Source of the DNA: Synechococcus sp. CO36386bin_37
GTDB lineage: Bacteria; Cyanobacteriota; Cyanobacteriia; PCC-6307; Cyanobiaceae
Assembly: GCA_011525445.1 (NCBI GenBank)
Contig: WTGE01000145.1
Coordinates: 1 to 8,323, forward strand
Length of the DNA: 8,323 bases
Direction of reading: 5' to 3'
Made by a program: the position numbers and the translations under genes
The notes under the pieces: generated by a model
What the model was told of the DNA's origin: nothing
What the model saw: the letters and a program-made list of their open reading frames with translations, nothing else
The model's database searches: none
Part shown: positions 1 to 7,294 of the stretch, in pieces
Numbering within the stretch: the stretch's first letter is position 1
How the letters are laid out: each line of letters begins with the position of its first letter

Positions 1-2
1 GT

Positions 3-977
3 CAGGCCTGTCTGACCGTCGGTCCAGCGCTGTCCTCACGTCGAGACAGTCCGCTGCCAGCCGTGACTCCCCAGATCCCCTTGTCCCTGATGGATCTGCT
101 CGGGCATGAACTGCTGACGTCCGCGAGCGCCGTGGGGGTGTTCATCCGTCGCAGCGACCATCTGCAGCACTTCACCCATGCCCACCGCGAGCTCGCCCGC
201 CAACGTGGGGAACACCCGGCATTGGTGTTCAGCGGCCCCCTGCAAGCGTCCCTCGGCGACCGCCTGGTGCAAGAGCTCAGTGATCGCCAGTGCTGTGACC
301 TCCTGGTGGTGCCAGGGGATCGTCAACGACGGGAGCTCGAAGCGATCACGCAGTTTTGGTCAACAACCCTTGGGACTCCAGAGATCGAGTCCATCGGGCT
401 GTGGTTCCTTCCGGAACGTCCCCCCCTCGGGGCCCTCAACGGCGGCACACCAAAACCGCCCCACATGCTGCTCGCTCTGGTTCAAGAGAGGATTCCCACC
501 CAGGTTGGAGCCAAAGCACAGCTCCTCAGGCAACTGATCCGTTGGGCCGAAACTTCGCCTGACTGGTCCATCGTCATCCAGCGCGACCAGTCCTGGGAGC
601 GTGGTCAGCCCTGGATCGCCAAGTTCAAACCCTCCGACTGGTCCTTCCCCGACAACCTGATGTTCGGTGCGCCAGGTCAACTGTTGAGCCAACTGGCCAG
701 CTGCAGCGCCTGCCTCAGCGTCAGCTCCCCCTGGACCCTGACCGCCATGGCCTGGGGGCGACCCACCCTGTTGATCGGTGACTACGGCATCCACACCGAT
801 CAGGGCACCACCGCGTTCTTCGGCAGCGGCCGGATGCATCGATTGCAGTCCATCGACCAGCTGGATCAGCTGCTGGAGTTGCCCCCGGTGAACGCATCCT
901 GGCTTCAGTCCATGGGTTGGGGGGTGCATGACGGGGCGACGCGCCTGATCCGCCGCCTGGAGGCGCTGATCCGATGA
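3..977 (+). CDS. Putative glycosyltransferase, DUF6716-like, 5' end probably outside the window
   Basis: The frame is open to the left edge and ends at TGA 975-977. A GTG at 63 and an ATG at 90 could serve as starts. However, aligning the product with the next protein shows that protein has about 75 residues before its AIGV strand, while this one has only about 22 before the matching AVGV if it starts at 63. The gene therefore probably begins left of the window. Numbering from the GTG, the best matches to the neighbour are CDLLVVPG (78-85), SPDWSIVI (165-172) and a C-terminal block with WGRPTLLIGDYGI (231-243) and FGSGRMHRL (253-261). That layout fits a GT-B-like nucleotide-sugar domain. No signal peptide or membrane segment is visible, so it is likely cytosolic. 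The lysine-proline pair of the neighbour's LIKPR is replaced by VIQRD here, so the two may differ in donor, or this copy may be inactive. The family name is from memory; the paralogy is seen directly. Confidence 0.72.
   Translation, partial: QACLTVGPALSSRRDSPLPAVTPQIPLSLMDLLGHELLTSASAVGVFIRRSDHLQHFTHAHRELARQRGEHPALVFSGPLQASLGDRLVQELSDRQCCDLLVVPGDRQRRELEAITQFWSTTLGTPEIESIGLWFLPERPPLGALNGGTPKPPHMLLALVQERIPTQVGAKAQLLRQLIRWAETSPDWSIVIQRDQSWERGQPWIAKFKPSDWSFPDNLMFGAPGQLLSQLASCSACLSVSSPWTLTAMAWGRPTLLIGDYGIHTDQGTTAFFGSGRMHRLQSIDQLDQLLELPPVNASWLQSMGWGVHDGATRLIRRLEALIR
959..963 (+). promoter_or_regulatory. Shine-Dalgarno site for the second glycosyltransferase
   Basis: GGAGG lies 10 bases before the ATG at 974 and inside the last codons of the upstream gene. 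It supports that ATG as the start and suggests translational coupling across the ATGA overlap. Confidence 0.6.
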
Positions 978-2287
978 ATCAACCGTTCAAACTGCTGCTG
1001 ATCGGCGACAGCGACAGCCAACTGCTGGCCTGTGAAGCGTTGTGCCGCTTTTCTTCTGAACGCAACGTTCAGGTCACGATCAACGCCATCCCAAGGGAGG
1101 GAACACCGGAGGCCATCCTGACGCGCGCCGCTGCCCTCGGTGAGCTTTGGCGGCTGGACATGGGGCAGTTGCTGACGCACCCCGAGCTGCGCCACTTCGA
1201 TGCCATCGGGGTCTACCTCACCGGCAGCAAGATCAGCGATTTCCGCCTGGCCTTGGGATTGCTCCCCAGCAACGAAAGGCCCTTGCTCTTCTGCGGATTC
1301 AACGGTGTTGTGCTGGAAAAGTTCATCGAGGGCGTCAGCTGGCGCCTGGGGTACGACCTGATCGGCCTCAGTGGGCCACGGGACCGTGACGCCCTGGAAC
1401 GCATGCTGGAAGGCACGCCATTTGCTGATCAGCGCACGGTTCTGACCGGCTTGCACCGCAACACAACCCCTGATCAGCATCCGAAGGGGCGTGACCAGCG
1501 CCGCAAGCAGCTGGTCTTCGCTGAGCAGGTGGTGATGCCCTCAACAGCGGTCGATCGCGCCGAGATGGTTCGAATCCTGGCGGATCTGGCCCGACGCTCT
1601 CCCAACTGGGAGGTGTTGATCAAGCCGCGAGTCGCCCCGGGAGAGGAAACCTTTCACAGCATCGATGACCACATCAGCACCACCCTGAAACAGACCCTTG
1701 GCCATGCCCCGGAGAACCTGAAGCTGGACTACCGCCCCTTACCGGTCCTGCTGCGTCAGGCCAGGTTGATGGCCACCATCTCCTCCACCGCCTTCTTCGA
1801 TGCTCTCGATTTCGGCTGCCGGCCTGTGGTGATGGCCGACTTCGGCATCAATCCCAGTAACGGCAGCCATGTCTTCGCCGGATCAGGGGTATGGAGAGCT
1901 CTGGATGCCGTGGAGGATCTCAACGTCCTGGATGAAGAGCTCCCCCAACCGGATCCCGACTGGCTGGCATGGATGGGCTACGGCACCAAGCTTGAGCCGG
2001 ATCGATTGATCGATGCTCTGCTTCAACTGCGTGCCTCCCCTCCGGACCGCCTCCAAGCAAAATCCGGCTATCTCAGTAACGCCAATCTCAGCTTCACCCA
2101 GCTGCGTCGCGATGCAGAACGTGCCATTCGAGAGAAGAACTGGAAAGAGGCAGAAAGCCTGTTGCAACTTGGAACCCTGATGCGACCCACCCATCGCAAT
2201 GTGGCCCGCAGACTGGGCGCTGTTCAGACACGCAACCGGATCATCAGGCGCCTTGTTCTGAGCCTCACCCACAGGGACGTGGGGTAG
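974..2287 (+). CDS. Putative glycosyltransferase, DUF6716-like, with a TPR-like tail
   Basis: The protein has 437 residues. The ATG overlaps the previous stop as ATGA and has GGAGG upstream. It opens with a strand and turn, KLLLIGDSDSQ (6-16), typical of the first Rossmann strand of a GT-B enzyme. It continues with FDAIGVYLTGS (75-85), EVLIKPRVAPGEE (213-225), and a C-terminal sugar-nucleotide-type segment with SSTAFFDALDFGCRPVVMADFG (270-291, key residues S270, S271, D276, G281, P284) and FAGSGVWRAL (301-310). The fold and block order match the preceding protein, so the two are tandem paralogues. Residues about 377-415 form two amphipathic helices around a W-x-x-A core followed by P405, resembling a single TPR; the paralogue lacks this. 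Placed directly before a nonulosonate synthase, it may transfer that acidic sugar. Activity and acceptor are inferred, and the DUF6716 assignment is from memory. Confidence 0.8.
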   Translation: MNQPFKLLLIGDSDSQLLACEALCRFSSERNVQVTINAIPREGTPEAILTRAAALGELWRLDMGQLLTHPELRHFDAIGVYLTGSKISDFRLALGLLPSNERPLLFCGFNGVVLEKFIEGVSWRLGYDLIGLSGPRDRDALERMLEGTPFADQRTVLTGLHRNTTPDQHPKGRDQRRKQLVFAEQVVMPSTAVDRAEMVRILADLARRSPNWEVLIKPRVAPGEETFHSIDDHISTTLKQTLGHAPENLKLDYRPLPVLLRQARLMATISSTAFFDALDFGCRPVVMADFGINPSNGSHVFAGSGVWRALDAVEDLNVLDEELPQPDPDWLAWMGYGTKLEPDRLIDALLQLRASPPDRLQAKSGYLSNANLSFTQLRRDAERAIREKNWKEAESLLQLGTLMRPTHRNVARRLGAVQTRNRIIRRLVLSLTHRDVG

Positions 2288-2325
2288 TGTCTCCAGGTTC
2301 TGCTTAGGCACCTGCGGGGCGAACT

Positions 2326-4590
2326 GTGAAGGGCATCCAGATCGAGAGGAACTTCACCCAGTTCGTTGTTTTTGCCGAGGACACGATTCTTTCTGCCCTG
2401 AGCAAGATCACCGCCAACCAATCGCGGTTGATCTTTGTGGTCTCGGAATCCGGGATCCTGCAGGGTGTTCTCACCGATGGCGATTTCCGGCGCTGGATCG
2501 CCAGTTGCGGTGACATCGATCTGAACCGTCCGGTGACGGCGGCGATGAACCCCGATTGCCGCAGTGCCGCGGAAGGGACAGCTCCCGCAGATCTGGCCGG
2601 TCTGCTGACCTCACGCATCATCGCCCTGCCGCTGTTGGACAGCCACGGCCGCATCGTGGCGGTGGCCCTGCCAGCCACCGACGGCCTGCAACTCGGCAGC
2701 CGGCGCATCGGAGACGGTGAACCGAGCTTTGTGATTGCCGAAATCGGCAACAACCACAACGGCGACATCAACATCGCCCTGCAGCTGATCGATGCCGCCC
2801 ACGCAGCAGGTGCGGACTGCGCCAAGTTCCAGATGCGGGACATGTCCAAGCTGTACAGCAATGCTGGCGACAGCAATGACATGGCCTCCGATCTGGGCAC
2901 CCAGTACACCCTGGATCTGCTGGAGCGCTTCCAGCTGAGTGACGACGAGTTGTTCCGCTGTTTCGACTACGCCGCCTCAAAAGGGCTCGTGCCGCTCTGC
3001 ACTCCCTGGGATGAAACCAGTCTGGAGAAGTTGAATGCCTGGGGCATGGAGGGCTTCAAGGTGGCCTCCGCTGATTTCACCAACCACGCCCTGATCAGCC
3101 AATTGGCCGCGACGGGGAAACCGCTGATCTGCTCCACCGGCATGGCCAGCGAACTGGAGATCCGCTCGGGCATTCGTCACCTGCAGCAGGAAGGGGCGAA
3201 CTACGTTCTGCTGCACTGCAACTCCACCTATCCCACGCCGTTCAAGGATGTGAACCTGCGCTACCTGGAGCGCCTGAGAGAGCTGGCCGATGCGCCGGTG
3301 GGTTATTCCGGCCACGAACGCGGAATTGAGGTGCCGATTGCGGCGGTCGCCATGGGGGCGGCGGTGATCGAGAAACACATCACCGTGGATCGCGGCATGG
3401 AAGGCAACGATCACAAGGTGAGCCTGCTGCCGGATGAATTCGCTCAGATGATGCAGGGCATCCGCCGCGTGGAGGAGTCCTTGGGTCAGGGCGGCGAGCG
3501 CAGCATCAGCCAGGGCGAGATGATGAACCGTGAGGTGTTGGCAAAAAGCCTTGTGGCGGCCTGCGATGTACCGGCCGGAACAGAGATCACCGAAGCGATG
3601 GTGTGCATCCAGAGCCCCGGCCAGGGTCTGCAACCCAACCGGCTCAAGGATCTGATCGGTCGTCGCCTGCCGGTGGCCAAGAGCCAAGGGGAGGTGTTCT
3701 TCCCGTCCGATCTGGAAACACCTGCGGCCACCCCGCGCACGTATCAGTTCAACCAGCCGTTTGGTTTACCTGTGCGCTACCACGACATCAAGGTGTTCTC
3801 CGAGGTGAGCAATCTGGATCTGGTGGAGATTCACCTCAGCTACAAAGATCTGGAGGTAGATCTCAATCAAGTCCTCCCGGATCGGCAGAACATCGGGCTG
3901 GTGATTCATGCCCCCGAATTGTTTGCGGGAGACCACACCCTGGACCTCTGCACGGAGGATTCCAGCTATCGGGATCACTCCATTGCAGAGCTGCAGCGGG
4001 TGATCGACATTTCACGGGACCTGAGGAATCGCTTCCAGTGCGAGGACCCAGTGTTGCTGGTAACCAACGTGGGCGGGTTTTCAGAACACCATCACCTCAA
4101 TCGCAACGAACGGGAACCGCTGCGCCAGCGACTGATAACAAGCCTGCAGAAGTTGAACACCGCAGGAGAGGTGGAGATCATTCCCCAGACGATGCCCCCC
4201 TTCCCCTGGCACTTCGGCGGGCAACGCTTCCACAACCTGTTTGTGGACACGGACTTCATCCGGCAGTTCTGTGAAGAGCAGGGCATGCGGGTCTGCCTGG
4301 ATGTCTCCCACTCAAAACTGGCTTGCAACCATCTCCACATTCCCTTCCGTCAGTTCCTCGATCAGATCCTGCCGTTCACGGCCCACCTGCATCTTGCGGA
4401 TGCCAAGGATGTGGATGGCGAAGGCCTGCAGATATTGGATGGGGACATTGATTGGGTGCAGCTGTTCGAACAGATCGACCAACACTGCCCAAAGGCATCG
4501 TTCATTCCCGAAATCTGGCAAGGCCACAAAAATGGTGGCGAAGCGGCTTGGCTCGCATTGGAACGCCTCGAAGCTGCAGCGAGGGCATGA
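2326..4590 (+). CDS. neuB: Nonulosonic (sialic-type) acid synthase: CBS pair, NeuB, SAF and C-terminal TIM barrel
   Basis: The 754-residue protein is about twice the usual NeuB length. It is predicted to condense a six-carbon N-acyl amino sugar with phosphoenolpyruvate to form a nine-carbon acid. Residues 1-118 form a tandem CBS module (VLTDGDFRRW at 48-57, VTAAMNP at 70-76). Residues 130-385 are the NeuB barrel: IAEIGNNHNGD 137-147 with E139, KFQ from K167, KVASADF with K245, CSTGMA 269-274, LHCNSTYPTP 296-305, GYSGHERG 326-333, EKHIT 349-353 and NDH 361-363. The SGHE form recalls animal NANS more than the SDH of many bacterial enzymes. Residues 400-462 are an SAF domain (PGQGL 431-435). Residues 485-754 look like a sugar isomerase/epimerase barrel with possible metal ligands H528, E617, D659, H662, H689 and E729. 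The GTG start is the only one between the stop at 2305-2307 and the CBS fold, with a weak GGGG ahead. The nonulosonate made (Neu5Ac, legionaminate or other) cannot be told. Confidence 0.92.
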   Translation: MKGIQIERNFTQFVVFAEDTILSALSKITANQSRLIFVVSESGILQGVLTDGDFRRWIASCGDIDLNRPVTAAMNPDCRSAAEGTAPADLAGLLTSRIIALPLLDSHGRIVAVALPATDGLQLGSRRIGDGEPSFVIAEIGNNHNGDINIALQLIDAAHAAGADCAKFQMRDMSKLYSNAGDSNDMASDLGTQYTLDLLERFQLSDDELFRCFDYAASKGLVPLCTPWDETSLEKLNAWGMEGFKVASADFTNHALISQLAATGKPLICSTGMASELEIRSGIRHLQQEGANYVLLHCNSTYPTPFKDVNLRYLERLRELADAPVGYSGHERGIEVPIAAVAMGAAVIEKHITVDRGMEGNDHKVSLLPDEFAQMMQGIRRVEESLGQGGERSISQGEMMNREVLAKSLVAACDVPAGTEITEAMVCIQSPGQGLQPNRLKDLIGRRLPVAKSQGEVFFPSDLETPAATPRTYQFNQPFGLPVRYHDIKVFSEVSNLDLVEIHLSYKDLEVDLNQVLPDRQNIGLVIHAPELFAGDHTLDLCTEDSSYRDHSIAELQRVIDISRDLRNRFQCEDPVLLVTNVGGFSEHHHLNRNEREPLRQRLITSLQKLNTAGEVEIIPQTMPPFPWHFGGQRFHNLFVDTDFIRQFCEEQGMRVCLDVSHSKLACNHLHIPFRQFLDQILPFTAHLHLADAKDVDGEGLQILDGDIDWVQLFEQIDQHCPKASFIPEIWQGHKNGGEAAWLALERLEAAARA

Positions 4591-5363
4591 GCAAATCACC
4601 TCGACACTTCATCCTGTTCCGTGACATCCCGTTGTTGTACGGGCGTGTTCCCAAGGTGGCCAACTCCTCCATCAAAGCCACGCTGTGCAAACTGTTGGCC
4701 CATCGTCCCGACGGTGGGATCAAAACCACAGCTGATCGCTTCTGGCGTGAAAACACCCATGGTGAGACCCAGTTGGTCACCCCCCAGCAGGCCAGACGAC
4801 TGCGTTCCAGCCACTTCAGTTTCAGCTTTGTTCGTAATCCCTTCGACCGTCTGGTCGCGGCGTACAACAACAAGATTCTGGAGATCGATGATGTACCGAT
4901 GCCCATGAAAACAATGGGCCTCCACCACGGCATGGCCTTCGATCATTTCATCGAAATGATCTGCGAGGCCGATCCGGAACTGATGGACAACCACGTTCGT
5001 CCACAGGCGGACATGTTGCTTTGTGCCAACAAACTCGTCCCCAAATTCGTCGGGCGCATGGAACACATGTCCGATCATTGGCCCCGCTTACGCCGACGGA
5101 TGAAGAAGGAAGGTTTGCCAACCCTTGGACGACTACCGCTCAAAAATGTCAGGCGAGACGGGCGTTCCGATATTCGCAATCTGTTCAACTCATCGAGCCT
5201 GGTCAACAAAGTGCTTGAGCGCTATGAGCAGGATTTCAAGACCTTCTACAGCGACTACACCGTCGACGAGCTCCTCCATGGAGACGGCCTCAAGAAATTA
5301 CCGCCACTGCAACGCAAGGCCAAACAAAGCCAACCCCAACTCCACTTCGAAGCAAGCGTGTGA
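4587..5363 (+). CDS. Carbohydrate sulfotransferase, Sulfotransfer_2 type, copy 1
   Basis: This is a 258-residue predicted PAPS-dependent sulfotransferase. I chose ATG 4587, which overlaps the synthase stop as ATGA, because the paralogous protein at 6199 starts at the matching position. A longer frame back to 4452 lies wholly inside the synthase. The 5'-phosphosulfate loop is RVPKVANSSIK (20-30, with K23). The 3'-phosphate motif is FVRNPFDRLVAAYNNK (81-96). HVRPQ (136-140) and FVGRMEHM (154-161) are further blocks typical of carbohydrate sulfotransferases of this family. The usual serine in the 3'-phosphate motif is alanine here (A91), while the paralogue keeps it (S89). No signal anchor is seen, so it should act in the cytosol, unlike Golgi relatives. 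Its likely substrate is a nonulosonate-containing glycan or its lipid-linked precursor, inferred only from context. Confidence 0.88.
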   Translation: MSKSPRHFILFRDIPLLYGRVPKVANSSIKATLCKLLAHRPDGGIKTTADRFWRENTHGETQLVTPQQARRLRSSHFSFSFVRNPFDRLVAAYNNKILEIDDVPMPMKTMGLHHGMAFDHFIEMICEADPELMDNHVRPQADMLLCANKLVPKFVGRMEHMSDHWPRLRRRMKKEGLPTLGRLPLKNVRRDGRSDIRNLFNSSSLVNKVLERYEQDFKTFYSDYTVDELLHGDGLKKLPPLQRKAKQSQPQLHFEASV

Positions 5364-6202
5364 TCTGGACGAGCATCATGGGATCGAATGCCGACACAAT
5401 GCGAATGATCAAAGAGTCCCTTCGCGGGGACTACGACGGCCTGATTGAAGAGAAGAAATCAAGTCTTCCCAACTTTATTATTATCGGCGCCGCAAAATCA
5501 GCAACAACCACGCTTACAACAATCCTCCCCCGGCATCCAGATATATTCATCAGCAAGCCCAAAGAGCCTAAATTCTTCGGTCGTTATCACTCCAGAGGCT
5601 GGGAGTGGTATGCCTCGCGATTTGAGGCTGGATCATCCCTCGCCTTGCGCGGCGAAGCCAGCACGCTGTATGCCAGCAGGATGCAGTCATTTCGACGAGC
5701 CCCTGAATTGATGAGGCGTTGTCTTCCTCATCTCAAACTGATTTACATCGTTCGCCATCCGCTGGAACGAATCGTTTCCCAGTGGCGTCATTACCGCGGC
5801 CGCAGACCGGACTGTGCTGACTTCAGCCAGTTGATGGACAACCGTACCCTCAGACGCCTGGTTGTCGGCTGTTCCTTGTATTACCGCCACCTGTCATCCT
5901 TTCGCAAACACTTCCCGGACGAGCAAATCCATTGCATGACCTTTGAGGATCTCCTCGATGATCCGGATCGCAGCTTGCGCAAGATGCTTCGTTTTCTCGG
6001 AGTGAAGCCAAGGCTGAAATTGATCCTTGAAAGCGACCGCACACTGCCCCGGGAAAATATCGCTGGAGCCAAAGGTCGAGGCCACGTTGATAAACCCGAG
6101 TGGGACCCTGCCCTCAGGAAACGCGTGCTCAAGGTGATCAAACCTGATGCAAAAAAATTGCTGTCTTACATGGGAAAATCGAAAGATTACTGGGATTTAT
6201 GA
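5360..6202 (+). CDS. Sulfotransferase, NDST-like (Sulfotransfer_1/3 clan)
   Basis: This 280-residue predicted PAPS sulfotransferase differs in family from its two neighbours. The 5'-phosphosulfate loop is FIIIGAAKSATTTL (39-52), with K46 and A48 in place of the common glycine. KPKEPKFF (66-73) resembles the segment of heparan N-sulfotransferases that carries the catalytic glutamate, making E69 the likely base. GEASTLY (98-104) follows, then the 3'-phosphate motif YIVRHPLERIVSQWRH (129-144) with R132 and S140, and FEDLLDDP (195-202). The GTG at 5360 overlaps the previous stop as GTGA. An ATG at 5378 with GGA 9 bases ahead is an equally possible start and would drop six residues. The stop overlaps the next ATG at 6199. 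No signal peptide is seen. The substrate is unknown; context points to the glycan made by this operon. Confidence 0.88.
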   Translation: MIWTSIMGSNADTMRMIKESLRGDYDGLIEEKKSSLPNFIIIGAAKSATTTLTTILPRHPDIFISKPKEPKFFGRYHSRGWEWYASRFEAGSSLALRGEASTLYASRMQSFRRAPELMRRCLPHLKLIYIVRHPLERIVSQWRHYRGRRPDCADFSQLMDNRTLRRLVVGCSLYYRHLSSFRKHFPDEQIHCMTFEDLLDDPDRSLRKMLRFLGVKPRLKLILESDRTLPRENIAGAKGRGHVDKPEWDPALRKRVLKVIKPDAKKLLSYMGKSKDYWDL

Positions 6203-6921
6203 GCCCAAAGCATTTCATTCGCTTTCGCGACCTGCCACTGCTCTATGGCCGTGTACCGAAGGTTGCCAACAGCTCGATCAAGGCCAGTCTCAGCCGATTG
6301 CTGACACAGGAACCGGAGCCAGGATTACGCACCACCTCCGACGCATTCTGGAGTAAAGGCACCCATGGAGAGACCTCCATGATTGACAATCACACTGCAC
6401 GAATGTGTCGGGGCACGCACTTCAGCTTCAGCTTCGTGCGCAATCCATTTGACCGATTGGTCTCGGCTTACAACAACAAAATTCTTGAGCTGGATGAGGT
6501 GCCTGGGCCCATGCAGGCCATGGGACTCAGCCACGACATGGCGTTCAGTGACTTTCTGAAGTGCATTGCGGGAACCGTGGATGCGGCAATCGATGTGCAT
6601 CTGCTCCCCCAAAGCAGCATCCTTTGCCTCGACGGCCAGCTCATCCCCAGTTTCATCGGACGGCTGGAAACCATGGAGACTGATTGGCAACGACTCGAAA
6701 CGCGCCTCAAACAGGAACGGCTTCCACCCTTGGGACATCTCCCAGAAAAAAATCGTCGCCGTGGTGACGACCACACCGACGTCAGTCAGTACTTTGCTGA
6801 CTCAGGTCTGGTCCAGCTTGTGGTCGATCGCTATCGAGATGATCTGGAGTTGTTTTATAGCGATGTTGACTTGCACCAGCTCAGTCGTGGTCGTCTCGAA
6901 TCAACCACTCCCCCCTCTTGA
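6199..6921 (+). CDS. Carbohydrate sulfotransferase, Sulfotransfer_2 type, copy 2
   Basis: This 240-residue predicted PAPS sulfotransferase is a close paralogue of the one at 4587. By hand count, 26 of 31 residues match across the 5'-phosphosulfate region (residues 5-35) and 35 of 43 across the 3'-phosphate region (74-116). Motifs are RVPKVANSSIK (18-28, with K21), FVRNPFDRLVSAYNNK (79-94, with R81 and S89), HLLPQ (134-138) and FIGRLE (152-157). The C-terminal third is more diverged, and the tail is shorter by about 18 residues. The start is set by the ATGA overlap with the previous gene and by the match to the paralogue; no strong Shine-Dalgarno site is visible. It is the last gene of the operon. 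Codons for shared residues differ at many third positions, so the duplication is not recent. Confidence 0.88.
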   Translation: MSPKHFIRFRDLPLLYGRVPKVANSSIKASLSRLLTQEPEPGLRTTSDAFWSKGTHGETSMIDNHTARMCRGTHFSFSFVRNPFDRLVSAYNNKILELDEVPGPMQAMGLSHDMAFSDFLKCIAGTVDAAIDVHLLPQSSILCLDGQLIPSFIGRLETMETDWQRLETRLKQERLPPLGHLPEKNRRRGDDHTDVSQYFADSGLVQLVVDRYRDDLELFYSDVDLHQLSRGRLESTTPPS

Positions 6922-6978
6922 CCCTTCTTGAACTGAGGAAGGAAGGAAGCAAGGGAGGCAGCGATCAGACGGTTCGGT

Positions 6979-7281
6979 TCAGCGTGAAGCGGAACGCTTG
7001 CGGACCACCCGGGGCGTCGACCGGCTGGTGTCGCTCTCGTCTTGCTCGACTGTTTTGTCTTCCCCTTCCTCCTGCTGCTCGGTCTCATCATCCGGCTCCT
7101 GCTCAGCGATCAGGCCCAGAACCATGGCTGCTTCCAGTTGATCACTGACATCACCAATGATCATCAGGGCTTTGAGAACCAACTGAGCACGAGGCGCCTT
7201 CGGCAGCCCAGGGCGCAGTTTCTTGGTCGTGTTCCAGAGCTCCAATGCGACTTCCTTGAGAAGCGCGTGATCAGCGGCCAT
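6979..7281 (-). CDS. Small conserved cyanobacterial protein of unknown function
   Basis: The protein has 100 residues. Residues 1-60 look helical and conserved in character, with ELWNTTKKLRPGLPKAPRAQ (14-33) and DQLEAAMVLGL (47-57). From memory this matches a small hypothetical family (TIGR03894-like) known only from marine Synechococcus and Prochlorococcus; I could not check that. Residues 61-85 are very acidic, rich in E, D and Q, and the last 15 are basic and serine-rich, so the C-terminal 40 are probably disordered. There is no signal peptide or membrane segment. It converges on the sulfotransferase operon with 57 bases between the stops, where I see no strong terminator. Its function is unknown and it need not relate to the glycan genes. 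Confidence 0.8.
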   Translation of the reverse strand: MAADHALLKEVALELWNTTKKLRPGLPKAPRAQLVLKALMIIGDVSDQLEAAMVLGLIAEQEPDDETEQQEEGEDKTVEQDESDTSRSTPRVVRKRSASR

Positions 7282-7288
7282 TCCTTCG

Positions 7289-7294
7289 CCCTTT
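7289..7294 (-). promoter_or_regulatory. Shine-Dalgarno-like site for the small cyanobacterial protein
   Basis: On the minus strand AAAGGG lies 7 bases before the ATG at 7281, with a second purine stretch, AAGGA, directly abutting the start. It supports the chosen start. Confidence 0.45.

Noticed and set aside
360..929. Minus-strand open frame of 189 codons
   Set aside because: Antisense to the first glycosyltransferase-like gene, with composition of a shadow frame and no domain.
3603..4274. Plus-strand open frame of 223 codons
   Set aside because: It lies entirely inside the synthase gene in another frame; the proline, glycine and serine richness is typical of a GC-rich shadow.
4452..4586. 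Longer start for the first Sulfotransfer_2 gene
   Set aside because: The extra 45 residues lie inside the synthase coding region and have no match in the paralogue at 6199, which begins exactly where the ATG at 4587 does.
6922..6978. Terminator between the convergent genes
   Set aside because: CCTTC and GAAGG can pair, but the stem is short and AG-rich repeats give many alternatives; there is no T run on either strand.
6961..6990. GGTTCGGTTC resembling a tRNA T-loop
   Set aside because: No acceptor, D or anticodon stems can be built around it, and it falls at the end of the minus-strand coding region.
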